A stretch of 44,977 nucleotides of DNA from Candidatus Mediterraneibacter stercoripullorum (GTDB lineage: Bacteria; Bacillota; Clostridia; Lachnospirales; Lachnospiraceae). The stretch spans positions 1-44,977 of the forward strand of contig DXCZ01000090.1 of the NCBI GenBank assembly GCA_019115765.1, written 5' to 3'. Below, piece by piece: positions 33,041-40,304 of the stretch. The notes under the pieces were generated by a model, which was not told where the DNA came from, did not search any database, and was given only the letters and a program-made list of their open reading frames with translations. Both the position numbers and the translations under genes were made by a program. Each line of letters opens with the position of its first letter. Position 1 is the stretch's first letter.

Positions 33041-33843
33041 ATGAAGAGCAGGACGAAAAACAGATTGTCAGAAGAAAAGATCAGGGAACTTGTCCGGATT
33101 CATTTCGGACAGGACTGCAAGACAGGGAAGATCACAGAACTGAAAGGCGGCATGTTTAATGCCATATACCGCATCGAACGGATAAAAGAAAAGGATGCCA
33201 TCATCCTGAAGGTGGGCGTGATCCCGGGAACCACGCTTCTTACCTATGAACGTGACATTATGCCGGTAGAAGTTGAGTGTTACCGTATGATCCGTGAGCA
33301 GACTACAGTTCCGGTTCCGGAAGTCCTGGCGTATGATTTCAGCAAGAAGCATATTTCAAGCAATTATTTCTTTATGACGGAGCTGACAGGGGTAACATTC
33401 TCCAGTGTGATGAAAAAGATGAGTCAGGAGAATGTAGACCTGATACGGGAAGAACTTGCAGGGTATCTGTATCAGCTTCATGGGATTAAAGGTAAATACT
33501 TCGGATATTTCACAGAAGATAAGAGCAGGCAGTATTCCTCGTGGACAGATGCCTTCTGGCATATGTTTCATCAGATTTTGTCTGACAGCAGAGAACATGG
33601 AGTCAGGCTGCCCTATCAGCAGATGCAGGCAGCACTGAGAAAGCATCTGGAATGTCTGGAAGACGTAAAGGAGCCGTCATTGGTGGAGTATGACTGTCAT
33701 GAGGGAAATATCAGCTGTACAGGATGTATATTCTTACGATCATGGCGGCAGAGACATTCCGGTATGGCTTTGTGTACGGTAAGCTGCAGGAAATGTGGGC
33801 AAAATGGGAAATCCGCAAATGTCTGCGCAGACTGGAAGTGTGA
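33041..33843 (+). pseudogene. Aminoglycoside phosphotransferase-like kinase, catalytic core deleted
   Basis: ATG 33041 with AGAGAGG upstream starts a typical APH-fold protein: GGMFNAIYRIE nucleotide loop, IILKVG with the ATP Lys, then the middle helices up to LVEYDCHEGNIS, the Brenner-type D-x-H-x-x-N loop in modified form. After Asn the frame breaks. In another frame the C-terminal helix follows (YRMYILTIMAAETFRYGFVYG ... RKCLRRLEV, stop at 33843). The Mg-binding Asp segment, perhaps 50-60 residues, is missing and the join near 33713 shifts the frame. Such kinases act on aminoglycosides or other small alcohols. Not functional here. Confidence 0.75.
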
Positions 33844-33847
33844 AAGT

Positions 33848-34988
33848 ATGAGCAGAAAACATGACGGCATAAGTGGGAAATATGACGGTATAAGCAGAAA
33901 ATATGACAATATAAGAGGAAAATATAATAATACAGAAGATAAGCGGAAAATGATGGAAGAGATGCCGATCGCAAGACTGCTCTGGAAGATGTCCGGCCCA
34001 TTTGTGATCGGAGTAATGGCTTATAACCTGTACAACGTGTTTGATACTGTTTTTGTATCTCATGGAGCAGGAACGGATGCGGTGGGCGGTGTTGCTGTAT
34101 CTTTTCCTTTATTCATCTTCCTGTCAGCAGTCTCTTCCACGTTGGGAAGCGGCGCGGCATCGGTCATATCCCGTGCGCTTGGAGAACGGGACAATGAAAA
34201 GGCGGCAAAAGCAGCTGCAAACACATTTCTGATGTTTTATACAACAGCTGGCAGGACAGGGAATTTCTATGGCGATGAGTATCTGGTTCTTTTATCTGTC
34301 CGGAAAAAGTGTGCATCATTTCAGACTTCGGCATTTCAAGCCGGATCTTCGCCTTATGTGGGAGGTGGTCGGAATAGGGCTTCCTTCTTTCCTGCAGCTT
34401 TCCGGACAGTCTGTTTCAATGGTCATTGTCAATCAGTTCCTGAAAAAATATGGCGGAGATCTGGCAATCAGCTCTTATGGGATTGTATATAGGATCGTAG
34501 TTTTCGTCCTCTTTCCGATCCAGGGGCTTGCCCAGGGTCTGCAGCCGGTGATTGGATATAATAAAGGTGCAGGCTGTCAACGAAGAGTAAAACGGGCTCT
34601 TTTTACAGCTTCCGCAGCAGCCGGTACTTACGGAGTCTTTGCATATATCAGCACCCTTCTGTTTGCCGAAGTATTTATGAAGATATTTACTTCGGATACT
34701 GCAGTGATCGAGACGGGAGTCCATATTCTTGTGATCGTAAATGCAGCGGTTCTGTTCAGTGGGATACAGAGTATGCAGACAACCTATTTTCAGGCCGCGG
34801 GAAAGAAGATACGGGCATTGATCATGGCACTTTGCGGGCAGCTGCTCTGCTTCGTCCCCTGCGTTCTGATCATGAGCAGGCTGTTCGGACTGGAAGGAGT
34901 ATGGTTTTCCTTCCCGGGGGCGTCCCTGCTATCCCTGGTGATTTCCAGTGTACTGACAGCAATACAGTTGAAATACGAGAGAAACTGA
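33848..34988 (+). pseudogene. MATE-family efflux protein, internal deletion and frameshift
   Basis: ATG 33848 opens a frame with four 7-residue repeats, then MPIARLLWKMSGPFVIGVMAYNLYNVFDTVFVSHGAGTDAVGGVAVSFPLF, the classical MATE start, up to NTFLMFYTTA. After 34248 the frame shifts, and the MATE resumes as GQGISMAMSIWFFYLSGKSV ... QLSGQSVSMVIVNQFLKKYGG ... ending TAIQLKYERN at 34988. About 80-90 residues (helices 3-5) are missing. Na+/H+-coupled drug export was the probable original role. The gene begins 4 nt after the kinase fragment, suggesting an old operon. Confidence 0.78.
33851..33934 (+). repeat. Four tandem 21-bp repeats at the MATE N-terminus
   Basis: Units at 33851-33871, 33872-33892, 33893-33913 and 33914-33934 encode SRKHDGI, SGKYDGI, SRKYDNI and RGKYNNT. 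Base changes are mostly silent or conservative. They add a basic, hydrophilic 28-residue extension ahead of the MATE domain, which most relatives lack. Confidence 0.8.
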
Positions 34989-35003
34989 ATCAAGGCCGGA
35001 TCA

Positions 35004-35336
35004 TCAGGGTTCGATTCTGCCGGAATCAGACATCAGATATCCGGGAATGCTCAGTATGCCGGCGGAGATCAGCTGAGCTGCCAGGGCGATGAACTGGTCT
35101 TTCGGAATTCGCTTTTTATCGGAGACCCATTTCCGGTACATGGCAAGTGCGCTGGAATTCAGGTAAGTGATCAGGATATTCTTGGTATAGATATCTGTAT
35201 CTTTCAGATAGTCGAAGTGTACCTGGACTTTATCGGTGATCTTCCTGTTGATACCTGCCCGTTCGGCCAGTGCCTTGATGGTGATCTTTTCGAAATCTGT
35301 CTCCAGAAGCATTTCCTGAAAAGCTGTCTGGGCGGC
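35004..35336 (-). pseudogene. TetR-family regulator, start and middle deleted
   Basis: Minus-strand frame from 35336 reads NLAAQTAFQEMLLETDFEKITIKALAERAGINRK, part of a TetR helix-turn-helix. It then jumps to ITDKVQVHFDYLKDTDIYTKNILITYLNSSALAMYRKWV, the late ligand domain, ending GRIEP. The start codon is gone: upstream the sequence becomes the second codon of an aldo-keto reductase on the other strand. A block of roughly 60 residues after the recognition helix is missing too. It cannot be functional. Confidence 0.72.
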
Positions 35337-36128
35337 GAGATTACTTACAAAAAACTTGGAAAGACAGGAATGGATGTGTCTCCGATCTGTCTTGGCTGTA
35401 TGGGGTTTGGCGACCAGGCGCGCTGGCCGAGACCGTGGCTTCTTGATCGGGAGAAAAGCACAGAGATCGTAAAAGAGGCTCTCAGGCTGGGAGTCAACTG
35501 GTTTGATACTGCCAATATGTACTCACTGGGAGCAAGTGAGGAGTACCTGGGATATGCTTTGAAGAAGCTGGGCGCACACCGGGAAGAACTGGTGATCCAG
35601 ACAAAAGTAAACCAGAGGATGGGACTGGGACCGAACCGGGAAGGTAATTCCCGCAAAGAGATCATGTTTGAAATCGATGAAAGCCTGAAACGGCTTCAGA
35701 TGGATTATGTCGATGTGTATATCCTTCACAGATGGGATTACAATACTCCGATCGAAGAGACGATGGAGGCTTTAAATGATGTGGTGAAAGCCGGAAAAGC
35801 ACGGTACATAGGAGCGTCTGCAATGCATGCATGGCAGTTCGAAAAGGCATACCGGATCGCGGAGCAGCATGGCTGGAGCAACTTTATTACCATGCAGAAC
35901 CACGTGAATCTCCTTTACAGAGAGGAAGAGAAGGAGATGATACCGGCATGTAAAGATGCAGGTGTTGTATGTACGCCGTACAGCCCTCTTGCGTCCGGAA
36001 AGCTGGCAACTCCGTGGGGCGTTGAAAACGACCGCTCCGGAGATGTGAAGGTGCAGCAGAAGTATAAAAAGAGCGAGGCACTGGACAAACCAATTGTGGA
36101 CCGCGTAGAAAAACTGGCAAAAGAAAAA
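35337..36128 (+). pseudogene. Aldo/keto reductase, start codon and C-terminus missing
   Basis: The frame begins EITYKKLGKTGMDVSPICLGCMGFGDQARWP, the usual AKR start minus the Met. It continues with the catalytic Asp/Tyr region NWFDTANMYSLGASEEYLGYAL, the Lys of VIQTKVNQ, the His of YILHRWDYNTPIEETM and PYSPLASGKLA. It ends at VDRVEKLAKEK. The last 70-80 residues, with the NADP-binding tail, are replaced by a metallo-hydrolase segment. An upstream ATG at 35217 in the same frame lies in TetR antisense and is not a credible start. AKRs reduce aldehydes and ketones with NADPH. Confidence 0.78.
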
Positions 36129-36380
36129 AGTGATGAAGAACGGCTGGATGTCGCACTGAAAAGAGAAGTGGGAGTATCTGCGGAGGACATCGATATTGTG
36201 ATCCTTTCTCACCTGCACTGGGATCATGCGGGGCAGATGGATCTGTTCCCTAATGCAGAATTCTGGGTGAGAATGGATGATGTGATCGATTCCATTAATC
36301 CGATTGACAGATATAAAGGCACTTATGAATCTTTAATCACGCCCCTTTTTCTGAACATCGAATTTCACGTGGAAGATTAG
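36129..36380 (+). pseudogene. Metallo-beta-lactamase-fold hydrolase fragment fused to the reductase
   Basis: In frame with the reductase the sequence SDEERLDVALKREVGVSAEDIDIVILSHLHWDHAGQMDLFPNAEFWVR contains the zinc motif HxHxDH of the MBL superfamily, AHL-lactonase-like group. The N-terminal 50-60 residues and most of the C-terminal half are missing. It ends ITPLFLNIEFHVED at a TAG overlapping the TetR stop. The join at about 36125 is in frame, so a reductase-hydrolase chimera of about 345 residues could in principle be read if a start existed. Confidence 0.7.
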
Positions 36381-36994
36381 TTTTCGGGCATTTGTCCCAT
36401 GCTCTCTTTCCGTGGCGCCTTCGTATTATAAAGCATAAGAGTATGCGGCAGAGAGCTTCGGATAACGGAACTGATATATGGAAGCATTTTTTCTTTGTTT
36501 ATCAGGGAAGGATTTGTAATCCCTTCCGTAACCAGTCCGGCAAGAGCCTCAGTATAAAAATGACATAAAAACTCCTTGAAATCATCTGCGACAGACAGGT
36601 TCAGCCGGCTCTCGAACTGATTGATCAGTGAAGAAATGATTTCAAGAAAATCATTGTAAAAGAACCGCTTCAGCTCGCTCTGTCCCACGGAAAAATAGAT
36701 ATTATTCAGGAATTTCTCATTTTCCACGATATAATCCAAAACAAACCCAATCGCTTCTTCATAGTCTAGCATCAGGTCAAAATGCTTTACAACATCGATT
36801 GCTTCCTGTTCAAGCGTCCATTTCAGCAGATCGTTGATATCCTCAAAATGATAATAAAATGTATTCCGGTTCAGCCCGCAGTTCTGTGTGAGCTCACGGA
36901 CCGTGATCTTTGAAAACGATTTCTTGCGGATAAGTTCTTTCAGTGACTCCGCAAGCATCTTTTTAGTATTAAAAGTGGTGGATTCGTATTTCAT
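36377..36994 (-). CDS. TetR/AcrR-family regulator
   Basis: A 205-residue repressor. The helix-turn-helix is FNTKKMLAESLKELIRKKSFSKITVRELTQNCGLNRNTFYYHFEDINDLLKW. The ligand domain resembles the TetR_C group of dihydroxyacetone-kinase-regulator-like proteins common in Lachnospiraceae (NNIYFSVGQSELKRFFYNDF). It is divergent from the kinase-MMPL operon, with 252 bp between. A 10-bp inverted repeat lies just before that operon, so it probably controls it. GGAG stands 12 nt upstream of ATG 36994. Intact; its stop abuts the broken hydrolase. Confidence 0.88.
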   Translation of the reverse strand: MKYESTTFNTKKMLAESLKELIRKKSFSKITVRELTQNCGLNRNTFYYHFEDINDLLKWTLEQEAIDVVKHFDLMLDYEEAIGFVLDYIVENEKFLNNIYFSVGQSELKRFFYNDFLEIISSLINQFESRLNLSVADDFKEFLCHFYTEALAGLVTEGITNPSLINKEKMLPYISSVIRSSLPHTLMLYNTKAPRKESMGQMPEN

Positions 36995-37186
36995 CAGAAG
37001 TTTTTGCTCCTTTTTGCAAATAGTTTTAAGACTTGCTCTGACAAATGCCGGCAGGGAATCTGAGCCAAGGCCGAAGAGTCCTTTCCAACTAATATCTTAG
37101 TCGAGGTGAAAAGAAAAATCAATCTATAGGACTTAGACAATTTTGTTCATATGCCTAAAATTCAGACACATGGCTAGGTCTGCTGA

Positions 37187-37232
37187 TTTTCATTTCGGGA
37201 TACCGTGCATAAAATAATGTCTGAAATGAAAA
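37187..37232. promoter_or_regulatory. Inverted repeat before the MMPL operon, candidate TetR operator
   Basis: TTTTCATTTC (37187-37196) and GAAATGAAAA (37223-37232) are perfect inverted repeats 26 bp apart. The second copy ends 3 nt before the ribosome binding site AAAGGAGG. They could be a repressor site or an mRNA hairpin hiding translation signals. A second pair, CAGAC/GTCTG, lies at 37162-37182. The remaining upstream DNA shows no clear promoter. Confidence 0.5.
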
Positions 37233-37246
37233 CAAAGGAGGAATAG

Positions 37247-37864
37247 ATGATGAATATATGTATCAGCAGAGAATTTGGAAGCGGCGGCCATGACATTGGA
37301 GAACAGATCGCCATGCAGACAGGATACAGGTTCTTTGACCGGAAACTGGTGGAGGAGGCGGCAGAGAGAAGCGGAATTGCCGTGGAACATCTGGAGAAGG
37401 AAGATGAGAAAAAGGCGAATCCCTGGCTTCACAACGTGTGGTACGAGTCAAAGGACGAGAACCTTCGCGGACTTTCGGCCAATGATATCCTGTTCCGGGT
37501 ACAGAGCAGATACATTCTCGAATGTGCCAGAAAGGGCAACAATGTTTTTGTGGGAAGATGTGCGGACTATGTTCTGAAAAAGGCGGAGATCCCTCATGTC
37601 AGCATCTTCATCACGGCGCCTTATGAAGACCGTGTATTCCGAATCATGGAGCGCCGGCATCTCTGCGAAAAGGATGCGCAGACATTGGTGAGAAAGACAG
37701 ATAAGAGGCGAAAGGCATATTACAACTATTATACAGAAGGCGGATGGGGAAAACCTGACAACTATGATCTCTGCATCAACAGCAGCTGGAAAGGAATCCG
37801 GAAAACGGCGGATATACTCAGAACATATCTGGAAGAAGGGGACAGTGAAGATGACAGAATATAA
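37247..37864 (+). CDS. Cytidylate kinase-like family protein
   Basis: A 205-residue protein of the cytidylate_kin2 family: ISREFGSGGHDIGEQIA (P-loop-like GSGG), YRFFDRKLVEEAAERSGI, VFVGRCADYVL, ISIFITAPYEDRVFRIMERR and the basic KRRKAYYNYYTEGGWGKPDNYDLCINSS. The family is a P-loop nucleoside-monophosphate kinase relative of unknown substrate. It is widespread in Lachnospiraceae and often sits beside transporters or regulators. Tandem ATGs follow AAAGGAGGAAT. It overlaps the next gene by 14 nt. As the first gene of the MMPL operon it may be a cytosolic sensor or modifying enzyme. Confidence 0.85.
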   Translation: MMNICISREFGSGGHDIGEQIAMQTGYRFFDRKLVEEAAERSGIAVEHLEKEDEKKANPWLHNVWYESKDENLRGLSANDILFRVQSRYILECARKGNNVFVGRCADYVLKKAEIPHVSIFITAPYEDRVFRIMERRHLCEKDAQTLVRKTDKRRKAYYNYYTEGGWGKPDNYDLCINSSWKGIRKTADILRTYLEEGDSEDDRI

Positions 37865-38168
37865 ATATGATGTAATCCTGTATGCGCCCATAGGAGAACG
37901 CTCCGGACAACTTTTGCTCCGGACAGAAGGCAGAGCGGTGAAAGGAGAACTAAAGATCCTGAGACGGAGTACAGAGCTGACCGGAATCATCTGCGAGGAC
38001 GGCAGTCTGGAAGTTGAGGGAGAGCTCGTCACTTTAATGAAGAGAATACCCTATTCGGCAGAGGGCAGGATAAGCGGAGACGATATACAGATGACGCTGT
38101 ACGCCGGGCGCAGGACTTATGAACTGACCAGTATAAATAAGACAGAGAAAGCGGGGGAAAAGGCATGA
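37851..38168 (+). CDS. Small beta-rich protein, 105 residues
   Basis: ATG 37851 (GGGGACAGTGAAG upstream) is preferred over the earlier in-frame ATG at 37764, which would lie wholly within the kinase-like gene. The protein, TEYKYDVILYAPIGERSGQL at the start, alternates hydrophobic and charged residues. It consists of short strands with Gly turns, with no signal peptide or membrane helix. I do not recognise the family. It overlaps both neighbours (14 nt and 4 nt), so it must belong to the same system. It may be an accessory subunit of the MMPL transporter. Confidence 0.75.
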   Translation: MTEYKYDVILYAPIGERSGQLLLRTEGRAVKGELKILRRSTELTGIICEDGSLEVEGELVTLMKRIPYSAEGRISGDDIQMTLYAGRRTYELTSINKTEKAGEKA

Positions 38169-40279
38169 GAAAATTATATCAGGCGATCGTAAACCATCCG
38201 CGCTCCATCATTACGACATTCATACTGGCTGCGGTGATCTCATTATTCTGCCAGAGCATGGTTGAAGTCAACTATGACATAAAGGATTATCTTCCGGAGG
38301 AGTCGCCGTCTACTGTAGCGCTGGATAAGATGGAGGAAGAATTTGAGGGAGGTATTCCAAATGCCAGAGTTATGATCCGTGACGTTACAGTTGCAGAGGC
38401 GCTGGAATACAAGGAACAGCTCTCAGAGTGCACCGGAGTTGCAGATGTGATGTGGCTGGATGACGCGGCAAATGTAGAGCAGCCTCTTGAAACGATAGAC
38501 GAGGAAGTTGCGGAGACCTATTACAAAGACGGAAACGCATTGTTTACGGTCACGGTGGATGAGAATGAGATCCTTGACGCTGTGGATGCCATGGACGCTG
38601 TCGTTGGAGACCAGGGCGCCATGAGCGGTGATGCAGTCTCCACAGCGGTCGCAACGACCAGTACAGTAAGCGAGATATATAAGATCGCGGCGTTCGCCGT
38701 ATTATTTGTATTCTTTATGCTTTTCCTGACTACGACCTCCTGGGCGGAACCGGTGATCGTCATGGCAGGACTGGGAATCGCGATTGCGATCAATGCGGGA
38801 ACCAATCTGATTTTTGGGGAGATTTCTTTTGTGACCAATGCTGCGGGGAATATTCTGCAGCTTGCGGTTTCGCTGGATTATTCAGTATTCCTGATCCACC
38901 GGTTTGAAGAATGTATGAGGACCACGGCAGATCCGAAGGAAGCAATGGTGGACGCTCTGTGCAAGTCTACGAGCTCCATCCTGTCCAGCGGGCTGACTAC
39001 AGTCATCGGATTCCTGGCTCTGGTATTCATGCAGTTTAGGATCGGCCCGGATCTGGGGCTTGCTCTGGCAAAAGGGGTGTCATTCAGCCTGATCACAGTC
39101 TTTGTATTTATGCCGGATTTAATCCTGACGATGAACGGGTGGATGCATAAAACGCACCATAGAAGACTTCTGCCGGATTTCCATCGGTTCGGCCGTGGCG
39201 TGAGAAAGGTCATGATCCCGATGGTGGCGGCCTTTGTTGTACTTATCGTACCGGCTTATCTGGCATCCAACAGCAACACGTACTATTACGGATCGTCCTA
39301 TATCTTCGGAGAAGACACAGAACTGGGGCAGGATACGGCAGAGATTGAGAAAACATTCGGGAAGAATGATACCTATGCGCTGATGGTGCCGGCAGGAGAT
39401 ACGGAAAGGGAACAGCGGCTCTCCGATGCACTCCATGAGATACCGGAAGTGACGGATATTATTTCTTATGTGGACACAGTGGGGGCGCAGATTCCAGAGG
39501 AATATCTGGATGCCGATACGGTTGCCCGGCTTATTTCAGACGATTACAGCCGTATGGTCATTACCGTGGATGCGGACGCCGAGGGAGAAGCGGCGTTTAA
39601 GCTGATTGAAAATGTAAGAGATACGGCGGAAGAATATTATCCGGGAGAATGGTATCTTGCCGGGGCAGGTGTAAGTACCTACGACCTGATGGATACGATC
39701 ACGGCGGATATGGTGAAGGTAAACCTGATCGCGATCGCAGCGGTATTTGTCGTACTGCTCCTGACAATGAAGTCGATCTCCCTTCCGGTTATTCTGGTGC
39801 TTGCTATTGAGACAGCTGTATGGATTAATCTGTCGATTCCCTACTTCAAAGACTCGACGGTATTTTACATTTCTTATCTGATCATCAGTTCAATTCAGCT
39901 CGGAGCGACAGTAGATTATGCAATCCTGACTACGGAGAGGTACATGGAGTTCCGGCAGACTATGGGCAAGAAAGATGCAATCACAGAGACAATTGCGGCA
40001 GTCACTACATCTGTGCTGACTTCAGGCAGCGTCCTTGCAGTAGTAGGTTATCTGCTTGGGGCAATTTCTTCCCATGGCATTCTATCACAACTTGGGACTT
40101 TCCTGGGAAATGGAAGCCTGTTGTCACTGACGATCGTATTGTTTGTCCTGCCGGGACTCTTGTACCTGTGTGACGGACTGATCCAGAAAACTACACTTCA
40201 CACGGAGCTTTACAAAGAGAACGGGAAAAAGCAGAAAAAGGGATCGATAACTTGCCGTCCGCAGGAAGCGGAAAATTAA
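38165..40279 (+). CDS. MMPL/RND-family transporter
   Basis: 704 residues. An N-terminal helix (about 15-30), an external domain to about residue 170, five to six helices including the RND core VSLDYSVFLIHRFEECMR (acidic Asp of the proton relay), helix 7 near 350, a second external domain to about 520 and five to six more helices with GATVDYAILTTERYMEFRQ. It is half the size of Gram-negative AcrB, as for MmpL proteins, which move lipids or hydrophobic compounds with the proton gradient. Coupled to the 105-residue protein by 4 nt; the xxxLxxG protein follows 25 bp later. Intact. Confidence 0.9.
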   Translation: MRKLYQAIVNHPRSIITTFILAAVISLFCQSMVEVNYDIKDYLPEESPSTVALDKMEEEFEGGIPNARVMIRDVTVAEALEYKEQLSECTGVADVMWLDDAANVEQPLETIDEEVAETYYKDGNALFTVTVDENEILDAVDAMDAVVGDQGAMSGDAVSTAVATTSTVSEIYKIAAFAVLFVFFMLFLTTTSWAEPVIVMAGLGIAIAINAGTNLIFGEISFVTNAAGNILQLAVSLDYSVFLIHRFEECMRTTADPKEAMVDALCKSTSSILSSGLTTVIGFLALVFMQFRIGPDLGLALAKGVSFSLITVFVFMPDLILTMNGWMHKTHHRRLLPDFHRFGRGVRKVMIPMVAAFVVLIVPAYLASNSNTYYYGSSYIFGEDTELGQDTAEIEKTFGKNDTYALMVPAGDTEREQRLSDALHEIPEVTDIISYVDTVGAQIPEEYLDADTVARLISDDYSRMVITVDADAEGEAAFKLIENVRDTAEEYYPGEWYLAGAGVSTYDLMDTITADMVKVNLIAIAAVFVVLLLTMKSISLPVILVLAIETAVWINLSIPYFKDSTVFYISYLIISSIQLGATVDYAILTTERYMEFRQTMGKKDAITETIAAVTTSVLTSGSVLAVVGYLLGAISSHGILSQLGTFLGNGSLLSLTIVLFVLPGLLYLCDGLIQKTTLHTELYKENGKKQKKGSITCRPQEAEN

Positions 40280-40304
40280 GAAGGATAGAAAGAAGGAGAA
40301 TACT

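Noticed and set aside
33851..33934. CRISPR-like repeats
   Set aside because: The 21-bp units are contiguous without spacers, in frame and coding.
32981..34492. A single 503-codon phosphotransferase-MATE fusion protein
   Set aside because: The middle of the frame reads non-family sequence, while true family segments continue in other frames; it is two broken genes, not a designed fusion.
35217..35336. N-terminal extension of the aldo-keto reductase
   Set aside because: These codons are the complement of a TetR gene with clear helix-turn-helix sequence; no ribosome binding site.
36129..36380. Functional AHL lactonase domain
   Set aside because: Only the HxHxDH segment is present; the remaining zinc ligands and half of the fold are missing.
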